NCBI RefSeq assembly: GCF_016653405.1 | Contig: NZ_NHSN01000017.1 | Coordinates: forward strand, 62,001-126,000 | Direction: 5' to 3' | Origin: Halorhodospira halophila | GTDB lineage: Bacteria; Pseudomonadota; Gammaproteobacteria; Nitrococcales; Halorhodospiraceae | DNA length: 64,000 nt | Part shown: positions 16,847 through 26,108 of the stretch, piece by piece | Layout of the letters: each line of letters starts with the position of its first letter | Position numbering within the stretch: the first letter of the stretch is position 1 | Position numbers and translations under genes: made by a program | The notes under the pieces: model-generated | Databases searched by the model: none | Seen by the model: the letters and a program-made list of their open reading frames with translations, nothing else | What the model was told of the DNA's origin: nothing

Positions 16847-17500
16847 TCAGCCCGCGCCGCCGGCGACCGGGCGGCGCAACAGGGCGACATCGTCCCGCGG
16901 CAGGTGCAGCTCCGCGCCCCAGCGTCGGGCGAACCAGCAGAAGGTCACCTCGGCGAAGAAGGCGATGTGGGTCGGGTCGCGCAGGTAGTGCCAGGCACCG
17001 AACGCCTCGGCGGACGGCTGGCGCTTGGTCATGATACCCAGCCAACCCCCGGGTCGCACGCACCCCCAGAGCCCGTCGAGCTCGGCCGCCGGCTCGGCCA
17101 GGTGCTCGACCACCTCGGTGGCGGTAACCACCTCGTAGCGATCGCGCAACGGCGACGGATCGGGGAAGTAGAAGGGATCGTAGACCTCGGCCTGATAGCC
17201 TGCCTCACGGAACATCGCCGCCAGCGCGGGGCCGTGGCCGCAACCGAAATCCAGCACGCGCGCCGGCGGCACCACCGCGGCCATCAGCGGATCGGCGATC
17301 CGGGCCAGGAAGCGCCGGTAGCCCGGGTCGTTCACCGCATTCCGGTGCTGGTCGTAGACAGCCTTCTCGTCCGCCGCCGACAGGTGCTGCTGGGGCGGTA
17401 CGTGGACCAGGGCGCAGCTCGGGCATCGGTAATACGTGCGCTCGGCCCGATGGAACAGCACCGCCGAGCTGCCGCACAGGGGGCAGGGGCGAACGCTCAC
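16847..17500 (-). CDS. Class I SAM-dependent methyltransferase with N-terminal zinc-ribbon
   Basis: A 217-residue protein. The first 30 residues carry two CxxC pairs (CPLCGSSAVLFHRAERTYY, then CPSC), a zinc-ribbon-like knuckle. A Methyltransf_23-type domain follows, with motif I VLDFGCGHGPALAAM and the downstream EVVEHL. This layout is common in methyltransferases near surface-polysaccharide or lipid genes, but the substrate is not predictable. The start is GTG at 17500, overlapping the lipoprotein-gene stop by four bases (GTGA). The patatin gene follows 77 bases downstream. Confidence 0.85.
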   Translation of the reverse strand: MSVRPCPLCGSSAVLFHRAERTYYRCPSCALVHVPPQQHLSAADEKAVYDQHRNAVNDPGYRRFLARIADPLMAAVVPPARVLDFGCGHGPALAAMFREAGYQAEVYDPFYFPDPSPLRDRYEVVTATEVVEHLAEPAAELDGLWGCVRPGGWLGIMTKRQPSAEAFGAWHYLRDPTHIAFFAEVTFCWFARRWGAELHLPRDDVALLRRPVAGGAG

Positions 17501-18342
17501 GGCGCCACCCCGCCGGCCTCCTCCGCGCGGACCGCCTCCAGGCGCCTGCCATCCGCGGTCAGCAGGCGCAGACGGTCGACTTCGGGCATATAGAGGAAGT
17601 ACACCCCGGCGAGCACATCCAGGAACGCCTGCTCGGCTTCCGCCAGGCCCGCGTCGCGGCAGGCCATGCGCGTGGCGGCCAGGCCGCTGAACACGATCCG
17701 CTCGCCGGTCAGCCGGTAGGCGCCGGCGTAGCGATTACACGGCGCCTGCCCGTGAACCCGCCCCTCGGCATCGAGATCGAGCGTGATGATTGCCTCGGGG
17801 ATCTCGCCGTCGACGGCCACGATCTGCCACTCACCCCCGGTCAGCAACGCCCGGGGATCGCCGCCGCAACCGCGATGCTGCGTACCGTCCAGGGTGTAGT
17901 CGACGCGGTACGGGTGCGGCATGCCGGTGGCCACATCGGCGCACAGCGCCTGCTCGACGACAACCTCCAGCGCGCGGCCGTTATCGGTCTCCGCCGTATA
18001 GCGCAGGGCCGTGTCCGTTACCTCCGGGTCCGGCTGCGCGGCGGCCACCTCGAGGCGGCCGTAATCGGCCAGCAGCCGCATGCGCTCGCCGTCCATGCGC
18101 AGCATCCACCCCGGCTCCTGCCCGCGGGCAATGAACGGTTCATCGGCGGTACCCAGCCCCGGTGCCGGCTCCGGGACAGTCTCGGGGGCCTCGATGGGCT
18201 CGGGCTCGGCCTCGGCCAAGGGGGCGGGGGGATCCTCACGGACCCCGGCCGGCTCGCGGTCCTGCGCCCGCTCGGGAGTAGCGCACGCGGCCAGCAGGAG
18301 AAGGATCGGAAGAGTGGTCGCGACGGTACGGATGGTGGTCAT
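17497..18342 (-). CDS. META-domain lipoprotein
   Basis: A 281-residue lipoprotein. The signal peptide ends in lipobox LLAAC at about residues 16-20, with Thr after the Cys. Residues 25-65 are a Pro/Glu-rich linker. Residues about 66-160 resemble the uncharacterised COG3650 module (FIARGQEPGWMLRMDGERM). Residues about 165-275 are a META domain (GGEWQIVAVDGE; CNRYAGAYRLTG; MACRDAGLAEAEQAFL), as in the heat-shock protein HslJ. Such proteins sit in the envelope and are linked to stress or antibiotic tolerance, without a known reaction. It heads the group with the methyltransferase and patatin genes. Confidence 0.85.
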   Translation of the reverse strand: MTTIRTVATTLPILLLLAACATPERAQDREPAGVREDPPAPLAEAEPEPIEAPETVPEPAPGLGTADEPFIARGQEPGWMLRMDGERMRLLADYGRLEVAAAQPDPEVTDTALRYTAETDNGRALEVVVEQALCADVATGMPHPYRVDYTLDGTQHRGCGGDPRALLTGGEWQIVAVDGEIPEAIITLDLDAEGRVHGQAPCNRYAGAYRLTGERIVFSGLAATRMACRDAGLAEAEQAFLDVLAGVYFLYMPEVDRLRLLTADGRRLEAVRAEEAGGVAP

Positions 18343-18415
18343 GGGTCCAGAATACCCGAAAGCGGTGCTCCAGCGGCACTGCCTCGGTGCAACGGAATCC
18401 GGACCGCACGCGGCG

Positions 18416-18440
18416 GCGCCGCCCCGTGCGGGGGCGGCGC
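18416..18440. terminator. Hairpin downstream of lpd
   Basis: A perfect 10-base-pair stem (GCGCCGCCCC at 18416-18425, GGGGCGGCGC at 18431-18440) with a five-base loop. It lies 16 bases past the lpd stop on the minus strand. No T run follows, so termination is plausible but not canonical. Confidence 0.45.
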
Positions 18441-18455
18441 ACGGCGCGTACCGGC

Positions 18456-19877
18456 TCAGTTGGCCTTATGGATGGCCCGCTTACCCACGGCCAGGGCCGC
18501 TTCGTGGACGGACTCGGAGAGCGTCGGGTGGGCGTGGATGGTGCGCGCGATGTCCTCGGCGGAGCCGGCGAACTCCATGGTCACCACCGCCTCGGCGATG
18601 AGTTCGGAGGCCTGCGGACCGATGATGTGGGCCCCGAGCAACCGGTCGGTCTCGGCGTGGGCGATGAGCTTGACCATCCCAGCGGTCTGGTCCATGGCAC
18701 GGGCCCGCCCGTTGGCAGCAAAGCCGAAAACCCCGGTGTTGTAGGGGATGCCGGCCTTCTTCAGCTGCTCCTCGGTCCGACCCACCCAGGCGATCTCGGG
18801 GTCGGTGTAGATCACCCACGGGATGGTCTCGTAGTTGAGGTGCCCGCCCTTGCCGGCGATCCGTTCCGCCACCAGGATGCCCTCTTCTTGGCCCTTGTGG
18901 GCGAGCATCGGCCCGCGCACGACGTCGCCGACGGCGTAGACGTCGGGCAGGTTGGTCTTGCAGTCCTCGTCGACATTGATGAAGCCACGCTCGTCGAGGA
19001 GCAGATCGACCTCTTTCGAGCAGAGGTCATCGGTGTTGGGTCGCCGGCCGACGCAGACGATGAGGCGGTCGACCTCCAGCTCCTGCCCACCGTTCTTGTC
19101 CTCGTAGGAGACCGTGACCCCACCGTCGACCCGGGTGCCGGTGACCCGGCAACCCAGGCGGATATCCAGCCCCTGCTTCTTGAACTCCTTCTGGGCCGTG
19201 CGCGCCACCTGGCGGTCCACCGGCCCGAGGAATTCGTCCTGCGCCTCGAGCAGCACCACCTCCGAGCCGAGGCGGCTCCATACCGAGCCCATCTCGAGGC
19301 CGATGACCCCGGCGCCGATGATGCCGAGCCGCTGCGGCACCTCGGTGAAGTCCAGCGCCCCGTCGGAGTTGACGATGCGCTCGTGATCCAGCGCTGCGGC
19401 GCCGATCTCGACGCTGCGCGAGCCGGTGGCCAGTACGACGGAGTCGGCGCTGTAGCGCTCACTGGTGCCATCCGAGCGGCGGACCTCCACGGTCTTCGCC
19501 TCGACCAACTGGCCGTGACCGTGGATCCACTCGATCTTGTTGGCCTTGAACAGCTGACGGATGCCCCCGGTGAGATCCTTAACCACCTTGTCCTTGCGGG
19601 CGATCATCTTCTCCACATCCAGCTCCACCCCCTGGGCGGTGATGCCGTGGGCGCTGAGCTGCTCGGTGACCTTGTGATACTGCTCCGAGCTGTCGAGCAG
19701 CGCCTTGGAGGGGATGCAGCCGACGTTCAGGCAAGTGCCGCCGAGGGCGGGCTCGCCGTCCTTGAAGACGAAGGCGTCGACCACGGCAGTGCGCATGCCC
19801 AGCTGGGCGCAGCGAATGGCAGCGCTGTATCCGGCGGGGCCGGCACCGATAACGATGACATCGTAGTGATTGGACAT
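18456..19877 (-). CDS. lpd: Dihydrolipoyl dehydrogenase (E3)
   Basis: A 473-residue flavoprotein disulfide reductase. It has an FAD-binding GAGPAGYSAAIRCAQLG, the redox disulfide GGTCLNVGCIPSKALL, an NAD-binding GAGVIGLEMGSVW, and a C-terminal HAHPTLSE with the catalytic His-Glu pair. E3 reoxidises the lipoyl groups of 2-oxoacid dehydrogenases with NAD+. It lies 73 bases downstream of sucB in the same direction and so is probably the dedicated E3 of the 2-oxoglutarate dehydrogenase complex, though it may also serve other complexes. Confidence 0.96.
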   Translation of the reverse strand: MSNHYDVIVIGAGPAGYSAAIRCAQLGMRTAVVDAFVFKDGEPALGGTCLNVGCIPSKALLDSSEQYHKVTEQLSAHGITAQGVELDVEKMIARKDKVVKDLTGGIRQLFKANKIEWIHGHGQLVEAKTVEVRRSDGTSERYSADSVVLATGSRSVEIGAAALDHERIVNSDGALDFTEVPQRLGIIGAGVIGLEMGSVWSRLGSEVVLLEAQDEFLGPVDRQVARTAQKEFKKQGLDIRLGCRVTGTRVDGGVTVSYEDKNGGQELEVDRLIVCVGRRPNTDDLCSKEVDLLLDERGFINVDEDCKTNLPDVYAVGDVVRGPMLAHKGQEEGILVAERIAGKGGHLNYETIPWVIYTDPEIAWVGRTEEQLKKAGIPYNTGVFGFAANGRARAMDQTAGMVKLIAHAETDRLLGAHIIGPQASELIAEAVVTMEFAGSAEDIARTIHAHPTLSESVHEAALAVGKRAIHKAN

Positions 19878-19950
19878 GTTGCGACCCTGTTCTGTGGTTG
19901 TATGTGCGCTCGAGGGCCTCCGGCCCCGGGCGGATCCTGGGCCCGCGCCG

Positions 19951-21258
19951 CTAGATTTCGAGCAGCAGCCGGGCGGGATCCTCGATGCAGTCCTTGACGG
20001 CCACCAGGAACTGCACCGCCTCGCGGCCGTCGATGATGCGGTGGTCGTAGGTGTGGGCCAGGTACATCATCGGCCGGACCACGATCTCACCGTCCTCGAC
20101 CACCGGTCGTTCCTGGATCTTGTGCATCCCCAGGATGCCGCTCTGAGGCGGGTTGAGGATGGGCGTGGAGAGCAGCGACCCGAAGATCCCGCCGTTGGTG
20201 ATGGTGAAAGTCCCGCCGGTAAGCTCGTCCATGCTCAGCTTGCCCTGCTGGGCACGCTTGCCGAGCTCGTTGATCTGTGACTCGATCTCGGCGAAGGAGA
20301 GGCGGTCGGCGTCGCGCAGCACCGGCACCACCAGCCCCCGCGGCGAGGAGACGGCGATGCCGATGTCGTAATAGCCGTGGTAGATGATGTCATTGCCGTC
20401 GATCGAGGCGTTGACCGCCGGATAGCGCTTGAGGGCCTCGACCGCCGCCTTGACGAAGAACGACATGAAGCCTAAGCGCACGTCGTGGGCCTTTTCGAAA
20501 CGCTCGCGGTAACGGGCGCGCAGATCCATCACCGGCTGCATGTCCACCTCGTTGAAGGTGGTGAGCATGGCCGCGGTCTGCTGCGCCTCGACCAAACGCT
20601 CGGCGATACGCTGGCGCAGCCGGGTCATGGGCACCCGCTGCTCGGGTCGGTCGCCCAGCGGGGCGGCCTCGGCGGCGGGGGCGCTCTGCGGTGCTGTAAC
20701 CGCGGTGGGCGCTGCCTCGGCCTCGGCCCGACGCTCCAGATGGCGGAGCACGTCTTCCTTGGTCAGGCGACCGTCGCCACTGGAGGACTCGATCCGGGCA
20801 GGATCCAGGTCGTGCTCGCGGACCAGACGGCGCACCGCCGGGCTGAGCCCGTCCAGGCTCGCCGCCGGTGCCGCCTCCGCGTCCGCGGCCGCGACGGGCG
20901 CCTCGGGGGCCGTGTCCTCCCCGCCCTGGGGGGCCGGCTCGGCGTCGTCCGACGCCTGTCCGCCGGCCGCGGCCGCCGCGGCGGTCTCGGCGGCCGGGGG
21001 GTCATCGGTGGCGGGTGCGGCACCCGCCTCGACGTGCCCGAGGATATCGTCCGGGGTGACCGTATCGCCCACCGCACGGTCGATCCCCTGCAGCACACCG
21101 TCGGCGGGCGCCGGGACCTCCAGCACCACCTTATCCGTCTCCAGATCGACCAGGTTCTCGTCCTGGCTCACCGCCTCGCCGGGCTGCTTATGCCAGGCCA
21201 CCACCGTCGCCTCGCTGACGGACTCGGGCAGCGCTGGCACCTTGATCTCGACGCTCAT
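19951..21258 (-). CDS. sucB: 2-Oxoglutarate dehydrogenase E2, dihydrolipoamide succinyltransferase
   Basis: A 435-residue acyltransferase of the citric acid cycle. Residues 1-77 are a lipoyl domain ([17 protein letters not shown], lipoyl-Lys in ETDKV). Residues about 80-140 are a very Ala/Pro/Glu/Asp-rich flexible linker. Residues about 142-178 are the E3/E1-binding domain ([18 protein letters not shown]). Residues about 205-435 are the catalytic core, ending with the active-site [10 protein letters not shown]. The acidic linker is longer than in E. coli and fits the halophilic proteome. It lies 51 bases downstream of sucA. Confidence 0.96.
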   Translation of the reverse strand: MSVEIKVPALPESVSEATVVAWHKQPGEAVSQDENLVDLETDKVVLEVPAPADGVLQGIDRAVGDTVTPDDILGHVEAGAAPATDDPPAAETAAAAAAGGQASDDAEPAPQGGEDTAPEAPVAAADAEAAPAASLDGLSPAVRRLVREHDLDPARIESSSGDGRLTKEDVLRHLERRAEAEAAPTAVTAPQSAPAAEAAPLGDRPEQRVPMTRLRQRIAERLVEAQQTAAMLTTFNEVDMQPVMDLRARYRERFEKAHDVRLGFMSFFVKAAVEALKRYPAVNASIDGNDIIYHGYYDIGIAVSSPRGLVVPVLRDADRLSFAEIESQINELGKRAQQGKLSMDELTGGTFTITNGGIFGSLLSTPILNPPQSGILGMHKIQERPVVEDGEIVVRPMMYLAHTYDHRIIDGREAVQFLVAVKDCIEDPARLLLEI

Positions 21259-21309
21259 GCAGGTCCCCTTCTCTGGTGTTCTCGTCCGGGCTCGATCGCC
21301 GCGTGCCGC

Positions 21310-24147
21310 CTAGCCAAGGGCATCCTCGACCAGCGCCCGCTGCTGCTCGTGGTGGCGCTTGGGGTAGCCGACCGCCGGCGATGCCGCCGCCGAGCGCCCG
21401 GCGTAGCGCAGCCGCTGATCCGGCCCCATGCAGTTGTAGAGGTGGTGGTTGGTGGAGTACCAGGCGCCCTGGTTCTTCGGCTCCTCCTGGCACCAGACCA
21501 CCTCGGTGGCGGCCGCGTAGCGCTCGGTCAGCAGCCGGCGCAGCGCCTTCTCCGGGAACGGGTAGAGCTGCTCGACCCGGATGATGGCGATGTCATTGCG
21601 GGCCTCCCGCCGGCGGGCCTCGAGCAGGTCGTAGTAGACCTTGCCGGCGCACAGCACCACCCGGCGGCAGGCAGCGGGATCGAGCCCGTCCACCTCATCG
21701 ATGATGTTGTGGAAGTGGCCGCCGGTCAGGTCGTCAAGCCCGGAGGTGGAGAGCTTGTGCCGAAGCAGGCTTTTCGGCGTCAGCACCACCAGTGGCTTGC
21801 GGTAGCGGCGCAGCATCTGCCGGCGCAGCATGTGGAAGAACTGCGCCGGCGTCGAGGGCACGCAGACCTGCATGTTGTTCTCGGCACACAGCTGCAAGTA
21901 GCGCTCCAGGCGGGCCGACGAGTGCTCCGGCCCCTGCCCCTCGTAGCCGTGGGGCAGGAACATGGTCAACCCCGACAGCCGCCCCCACTTGGCCTCGGCC
22001 GCGGCGATGAACTGGTCGATGACCACCTGCGCGCCGTTGGCGAAGTCACCGAACTGCGCCTCCCAGATGGTCAGGGTGTCCGGCTCAGTGGTGGCGTAGC
22101 CGTACTCGAAACCGACCACGGCCTCCTCGGAGAGGAGCGAGTCGATGACTACGAAGTCCTGCGGCTCGGTGGTCACGTCCTGCAGCGGCACGAAGTTGGA
22201 GCCGTCACGGGCGTTGTGCAGCACGGCGTGGCGGTGGAAGAAGGTCCCCCGGCCGGAGTCCTGGCCGGTCAGACGCACGCGGTAGCCGTCCTGCAGCAGC
22301 GTGGCGTAGGCCATGGTCTCGGCAAAGCCCCAGTCCAGCGGCAGCGCACCGGCGACCATTTTGCGCCGGCTCTCCATGATGGAGGCCACCCGCGGATTGA
22401 GTTCGAAGCCGTCGGGCAGGGCGTCGAGAATCTGCTGCAGCCCGCGCAGGCGCTCCTTGTCCACGGCGGTCTCCACCGGCTCATTCCACTCGCCGCCGAC
22501 GAACCGGGTCCAGTTCGCGGCGTAGTCGTTGCGCACGCCGGTGAGGATGTTCGACGCCACCACCTCCCGGTTTTCAAGGGCCTCGCGGTAGGCGGCGACC
22601 ATCTCCTCGGACTCCCGCGGCCCGAGGATGCCTTCCTGCACCAACCGCTCGGCGTAACGCTGGCGTACCGTCGGCTGGTTGCGGATCTTCTGGTACATCA
22701 TCGGCTGCGTGGCCGCCGGCTCGTCGGCCTCGTTGTGGCCGTGGCGGCGGTAGCAGATCAGATCGATGACCACATCGCGGTGGAAGGTGTTGCGGTAATC
22801 CAGGGCCAGGGCCGTGGTGAAGGCTACCGCCTCGGGGTCATCGCCGTTGACGTGGAAGATCGGCGCCTGAACGATCTTCGCCACTTCGGTGCAGTAGTGG
22901 CTCGAGCGCGTGTCTTGCGGGTGCGAGGTGGTGAAGCCGATCTGGTTGTTGACCACCACGTGCACCGTACCCCCGGTATAGAAACCGCGGGCCTGGGAGA
23001 GCTGGAAGGTCTCCATGACCACGCCCTGCCCGGCGAAGGCGGCGTCACCGTGGATGAGCAGGGGCAGGACCTGCTCGCCCTGGGGATCGCGACGCCGGCG
23101 CATGCGCCCGCGGCAGGAGCCCTCGACCACCGGGTTGACGATCTCCAGGTGCGACGGATTAAAGGCCAGAGCCACGTGCATGGGACCGCCCGGGGTCTGG
23201 ATGTCCGACGAGAAGCCCATGTGGTACTTGACGTCGCCGGAGCCCTGCAGCCCGTCGGGTTGATGGCCCTCAAACTCGGCGAACAGGTCGCCCGGGTCCT
23301 TGCCCATGATGTTGATCAGCACGTTGAGCCGGCCCCGGTGGGCCATGCCCAGCACCATCTCCTTGACGCCCTCGCGTCCGGCGCCCTGGATCAGGTCGTG
23401 GAGCAGGGGGATCAGCGAGTCCCCACCCTCCAGGGAGAACCGCTTCTGGCCCACGTACTTGGAATGCAGGTACTTCTCGATACCCTCGGCCGCAGTCAGG
23501 CGCTCGAGGATCTCTTTCTTGCGCGCGGCGCTCAGCCGCGGACGGCAACCGGTCCCTTCGAGCCGCTCCTGGATCCAGCGCTTCTGCACCGTATCCGTGA
23601 TGTGCATGTACTCCGAACCGACGGACCCGCAATAGACCTCCTCGAGCTGAGCGATGATCTCGCGCAGCGTCATTTGCGTCGGCGCGTAGAGGGACCCGGT
23701 GTTGAACGTTTGGTCCAGCTCCGCCGGCGACAGGCCGTGGAAGGCCGGATCGAGATCCGGCACCGGCGGTTTCGGGCGCAGGTCCAGGGGGTCGATATCC
23801 GCCGCCTGGTGACCCCGAAAACGGTAGGAGTTGATCAGCCGCAGCACCGCCGCCTGCTTCTCGGCCGCCTCGGCGCTCAGCCCGCCCTGGACAGCGCCGG
23901 AGGCCCGCGCCGGAGTGCCGCCATTGTCCCGCGCGTGCTGCTCAAAGCGGGCCCGGATGGGGCTGTGCGGGATGTCCTCACCGGTGCCGGACTCCCGGGT
24001 CAGGCTGTGGAAGTAGGCGCGCCACTCCGGGTCCACGCGGCTCGGATCGGCCAGGTACGTCTCGTACAGGTCCTCGATGAAGGCCGCATTGGCCCCGTGC
24101 AGGTAGGAGGTGTTGCGAAGGTGTTCGAAAAGGCCGCGATCAGTCAT
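21310..24147 (-). CDS. sucA: 2-Oxoglutarate dehydrogenase E1 (thiamine diphosphate)
   Basis: A 945-residue E1, close to the E. coli size (933). It decarboxylates 2-oxoglutarate and passes the succinyl group to SucB. It has an N-terminal E2-binding segment (YLHGANAAFIEDLYETYLADP), family blocks GMAHRGRLNVLINIMGK and VNNQIGFTT, a thiamine diphosphate motif around HVNGDDPEAV, and a C-terminal HEGQGP-type LPHGYEGQGPEHSSAR. It is the first gene of sucA-sucB-lpd and follows a G+C hairpin downstream of tatC. No succinyl-CoA synthetase or succinate dehydrogenase genes are adjacent, unlike E. coli. Confidence 0.97.
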   Translation of the reverse strand: MTDRGLFEHLRNTSYLHGANAAFIEDLYETYLADPSRVDPEWRAYFHSLTRESGTGEDIPHSPIRARFEQHARDNGGTPARASGAVQGGLSAEAAEKQAAVLRLINSYRFRGHQAADIDPLDLRPKPPVPDLDPAFHGLSPAELDQTFNTGSLYAPTQMTLREIIAQLEEVYCGSVGSEYMHITDTVQKRWIQERLEGTGCRPRLSAARKKEILERLTAAEGIEKYLHSKYVGQKRFSLEGGDSLIPLLHDLIQGAGREGVKEMVLGMAHRGRLNVLINIMGKDPGDLFAEFEGHQPDGLQGSGDVKYHMGFSSDIQTPGGPMHVALAFNPSHLEIVNPVVEGSCRGRMRRRRDPQGEQVLPLLIHGDAAFAGQGVVMETFQLSQARGFYTGGTVHVVVNNQIGFTTSHPQDTRSSHYCTEVAKIVQAPIFHVNGDDPEAVAFTTALALDYRNTFHRDVVIDLICYRRHGHNEADEPAATQPMMYQKIRNQPTVRQRYAERLVQEGILGPRESEEMVAAYREALENREVVASNILTGVRNDYAANWTRFVGGEWNEPVETAVDKERLRGLQQILDALPDGFELNPRVASIMESRRKMVAGALPLDWGFAETMAYATLLQDGYRVRLTGQDSGRGTFFHRHAVLHNARDGSNFVPLQDVTTEPQDFVVIDSLLSEEAVVGFEYGYATTEPDTLTIWEAQFGDFANGAQVVIDQFIAAAEAKWGRLSGLTMFLPHGYEGQGPEHSSARLERYLQLCAENNMQVCVPSTPAQFFHMLRRQMLRRYRKPLVVLTPKSLLRHKLSTSGLDDLTGGHFHNIIDEVDGLDPAACRRVVLCAGKVYYDLLEARRREARNDIAIIRVEQLYPFPEKALRRLLTERYAAATEVVWCQEEPKNQGAWYSTNHHLYNCMGPDQRLRYAGRSAAASPAVGYPKRHHEQQRALVEDALG

Positions 24148-24187
24148 GCCACCACTCTAAGGCTCGGAGCGAACGGAGAGAACCCGT

Positions 24188-24233
24188 GCGCCCGGGGCGC
24201 GGCGGCCCCGGCGGGCCGGCGCACCCCGGGCGC
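24188..24233. terminator. Hairpin between tatC and sucA
   Basis: A 10-base-pair inverted repeat (GCGCCCGGGG at 24188-24197, CCCCGGGCGC at 24224-24233) with a G+C-rich 26-base interior lies in the 91-base gap between tatC and sucA. It may end the his-tat transcript. There is no T run. Confidence 0.4.
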
Positions 24234-24238
24234 CACCG

Positions 24239-25033
24239 CTAACCGTGATCGCCTCCGCCGCCGTCCGGTGAGGCGGCCTCGGCGGGCTGCGTCCGTCCGG
24301 CGAGCAGGATGCCGATCTCGTAGAGCAACCACACCGGCACGGCCAGCAGCACCTGCGAGAGCACATCGGGCGGGGTGAGCATCATACCCACCACGAAGGC
24401 ACCGACAATCACGTAGGGGCGCTTGGCCGCCAGGCTCTCCCGGGTGGAGATGCCACTGCGCACCAGAAGGATGGTCGCGATCGGCACCTGAAAGGCCGCA
24501 CCGAAGGCGAAGAACAGGGTCAGCACGAACGACAGGTATTCGCCGATATCCGTCATCATCTGCACGCCTTCCGGGGAGACCAGTGCAAAGAAGCGGAAGG
24601 CAATCGGGAAGACCACGAAGTAGGCGAAGGCCGCCCCAAGATAGAACAGCCCGGTGCTGGAGATCAGCAACGGCCAGATCATCCGCCGCTCGTGGCGGTA
24701 CAGCCCCGGCGCCACGAAGGCCCAGAGCTGGTAGAGGATGTAGGGGATGGTGATGAAGATGGCCGCCACCAGGGCCAGCTTCATGGGAATCAGAAACGGC
24801 GAGGCCACCTTGATAGCAATCATCGAGGTGCCCTCGGGCAGGACTTCCTGAAGCGGCCCGGAGATCCAGCGGTAGAGTGTGTCCCGGAAGGGGTAGAGGA
24901 GCAGGAACGCCCCAAGGACCACCACGACGATGCGCAGCAGGCGGTCGCGGAACTCCTTCAGGTGGCTAAGCAGCGGTGCCTCCTGAAGCTTCTCGTCACC
25001 CCCCTCTTTCTCGTCGGGCTCGCCGGCACTCAC
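24239..25033 (-). CDS. tatC: Twin-arginine translocase subunit TatC
   Basis: A 264-residue inner-membrane protein with six membrane segments. It carries the TatC N-terminal signature SHLKEFRDRLLRI and a cytoplasmic block around YILYQLWAFVAPGLYRHERR. It is the receptor for twin-arginine signal peptides and works with TatB and TatA to export folded proteins. The start GTG overlaps the tatB stop by four bases (25030-25033). It is the last gene of the dtd-his-tat run. Confidence 0.96.
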   Translation of the reverse strand: MSAGEPDEKEGGDEKLQEAPLLSHLKEFRDRLLRIVVVVLGAFLLLYPFRDTLYRWISGPLQEVLPEGTSMIAIKVASPFLIPMKLALVAAIFITIPYILYQLWAFVAPGLYRHERRMIWPLLISSTGLFYLGAAFAYFVVFPIAFRFFALVSPEGVQMMTDIGEYLSFVLTLFFAFGAAFQVPIATILLVRSGISTRESLAAKRPYVIVGAFVVGMMLTPPDVLSQVLLAVPVWLLYEIGILLAGRTQPAEAASPDGGGGDHG

Positions 25034-25383
25034 TGGTCCTGCTCCTTGTCGGCGCCGCGCGGCTTACCGCCCTCGGATTCCTCGGCCCTGCGGAGCCGGG
25101 CGGCGCGCCGGGCCTCCCGGGTCTCCCGCTCGACGTGTTCCTCAGCCCCCGTGAAGGCGCGGCGGGTCTGCTCGACATCGCGCCGAACCGACTCGCCCGC
25201 CTTGCGAATCTCCTCGACCCGCAGCTCGCGCTCGACCTCGCGGCGCGTCGCGTTGAACGAAGAGCGCGCCTTCCCGGCCCATCGGCCGAGCACGCGCACG
25301 GTACGAGCCATGCGCTCGGGGCCGAGCACCAGCAAGCCGATCAGGCAGATGATCAGAACTTCCCAGAAGCCGAGGTCGAACAT
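25030..25383 (-). CDS. tatB: Sec-independent translocase subunit TatB
   Basis: A 117-residue single-span protein. The membrane segment FWEVLIICLIGLLVLGPERM has the TatB Glu in the first turn and the Gly-Pro hinge before the amphipathic helix (RTVRVLGRWAGKARSSF). A long, highly charged coiled tail follows. It forms the substrate-binding complex with TatC. The gene sits 44 bases after tatA and overlaps tatC by four bases. Confidence 0.94.
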   Translation of the reverse strand: MFDLGFWEVLIICLIGLLVLGPERMARTVRVLGRWAGKARSSFNATRREVERELRVEEIRKAGESVRRDVEQTRRAFTGAEEHVERETREARRAARLRRAEESEGGKPRGADKEQDQ

Positions 25384-25427
25384 GGCGATCCTGCGTCAGG
25401 GCCGTACCGGAGGCGCGCCGGCGCCTC

Positions 25428-25718
25428 TCAGGAGGCGCTACGGTCGTGCTGCTCGGCACTCTGGCGGGTGGCACTGCTCTCCCGGGCGTGGCCCTGCTCG
25501 GAGGCGGGGTCGCCCTGGTGCTCCAGCGGCTCGGGCTCCTCCGACGACTCCCCATCGGCGCGCTTCTGCGCCTCTTCCTCTTCGCCCTCCCGCATCGACT
25601 CCTTGAAGCCGCGGATGGCACCACCAAGGTCCCCGCCGATATTGCGCAGCTTCTTGGTGCCGAACAGCAGCGCCACGATCAGCAGAATGATCAGCAGCGA
25701 CCAGATATTGAATCCCAT
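25428..25718 (-). CDS. tatA: Sec-independent translocase subunit TatA
   Basis: A 96-residue protein. Its N-terminal membrane helix ([20 protein letters not shown]) is followed by the Phe-Gly hinge and the amphipathic helix [18 protein letters not shown]. The tail is acidic. This is the pore-forming component. The N-terminus and length separate it from TatB next door. It lies 45 bases downstream of hisE in the same direction, an arrangement known from other proteobacteria. Confidence 0.94.
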   Translation of the reverse strand: MGFNIWSLLIILLIVALLFGTKKLRNIGGDLGGAIRGFKESMREGEEEEAQKRADGESSEEPEPLEHQGDPASEQGHARESSATRQSAEQHDRSAS

Positions 25719-25763
25719 CTCCTCACCCTCCGACGCCGTGCGGCGCCTTCCGTTATGCGTTGC

Positions 25764-26108
25764 TCACTCGCCGCGGGCCGCTTTCTCGTCCAGGCCCGAA
25801 CGGCCCACCCGTCGCTCCAGCTCCGCCAGCACCTCATCCACCGACACCCCACTGGCGGAGAGCATGACGAGAGTATGGAACCACAGATCGGCGGTCTCAT
25901 AAACGATCTGTTCCCGCTCGCCGCCCTTGGCGGCGATCACCGTCTCGGTCGCCTCCTCGCCAACCTTCTTGAGGATGGCGTCCAAGCCTTTGTGGTGAAG
26001 CCGCGCCACATAGGAGGCATCCGGCGATGCACCGCGGCGCCGCTCGATGGTCTCGGCCAGCTCGCGCAGGGTGTCGGCCGCCGACCGCCCGGTTCCGGCT
26101 TCGCTCAT
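25764..26108 (-). CDS. hisE: Phosphoribosyl-ATP pyrophosphatase
   Basis: A 114-residue MazG-like all-alpha pyrophosphohydrolase for the second step of histidine synthesis. The signature [16 protein letters not shown] is followed by [10 protein letters not shown], and together these carry the metal-binding acidic residues. The ATG at 26108 overlaps the hisF stop as ATGA. It is a stand-alone HisE. The cyclohydrolase HisI that acts next is neither fused to it nor in this window. Confidence 0.94.
   Translation of the reverse strand: MSEAGTGRSAADTLRELAETIERRRGASPDASYVARLHHKGLDAILKKVGEEATETVIAAKGGEREQIVYETADLWFHTLVMLSASGVSVDEVLAELERRVGRSGLDEKAARGE

Noticed and set aside
20485-24378. A 1297-codon open frame on the plus strand, the longest in the window
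   Set aside because: It runs antisense to sucB and sucA, whose protein motifs are unmistakable. Long antisense frames are expected where codon third positions are almost all G or C. Its translation shows no family and is rich in His, Arg, Gly and Val, as is usual for such shadows.
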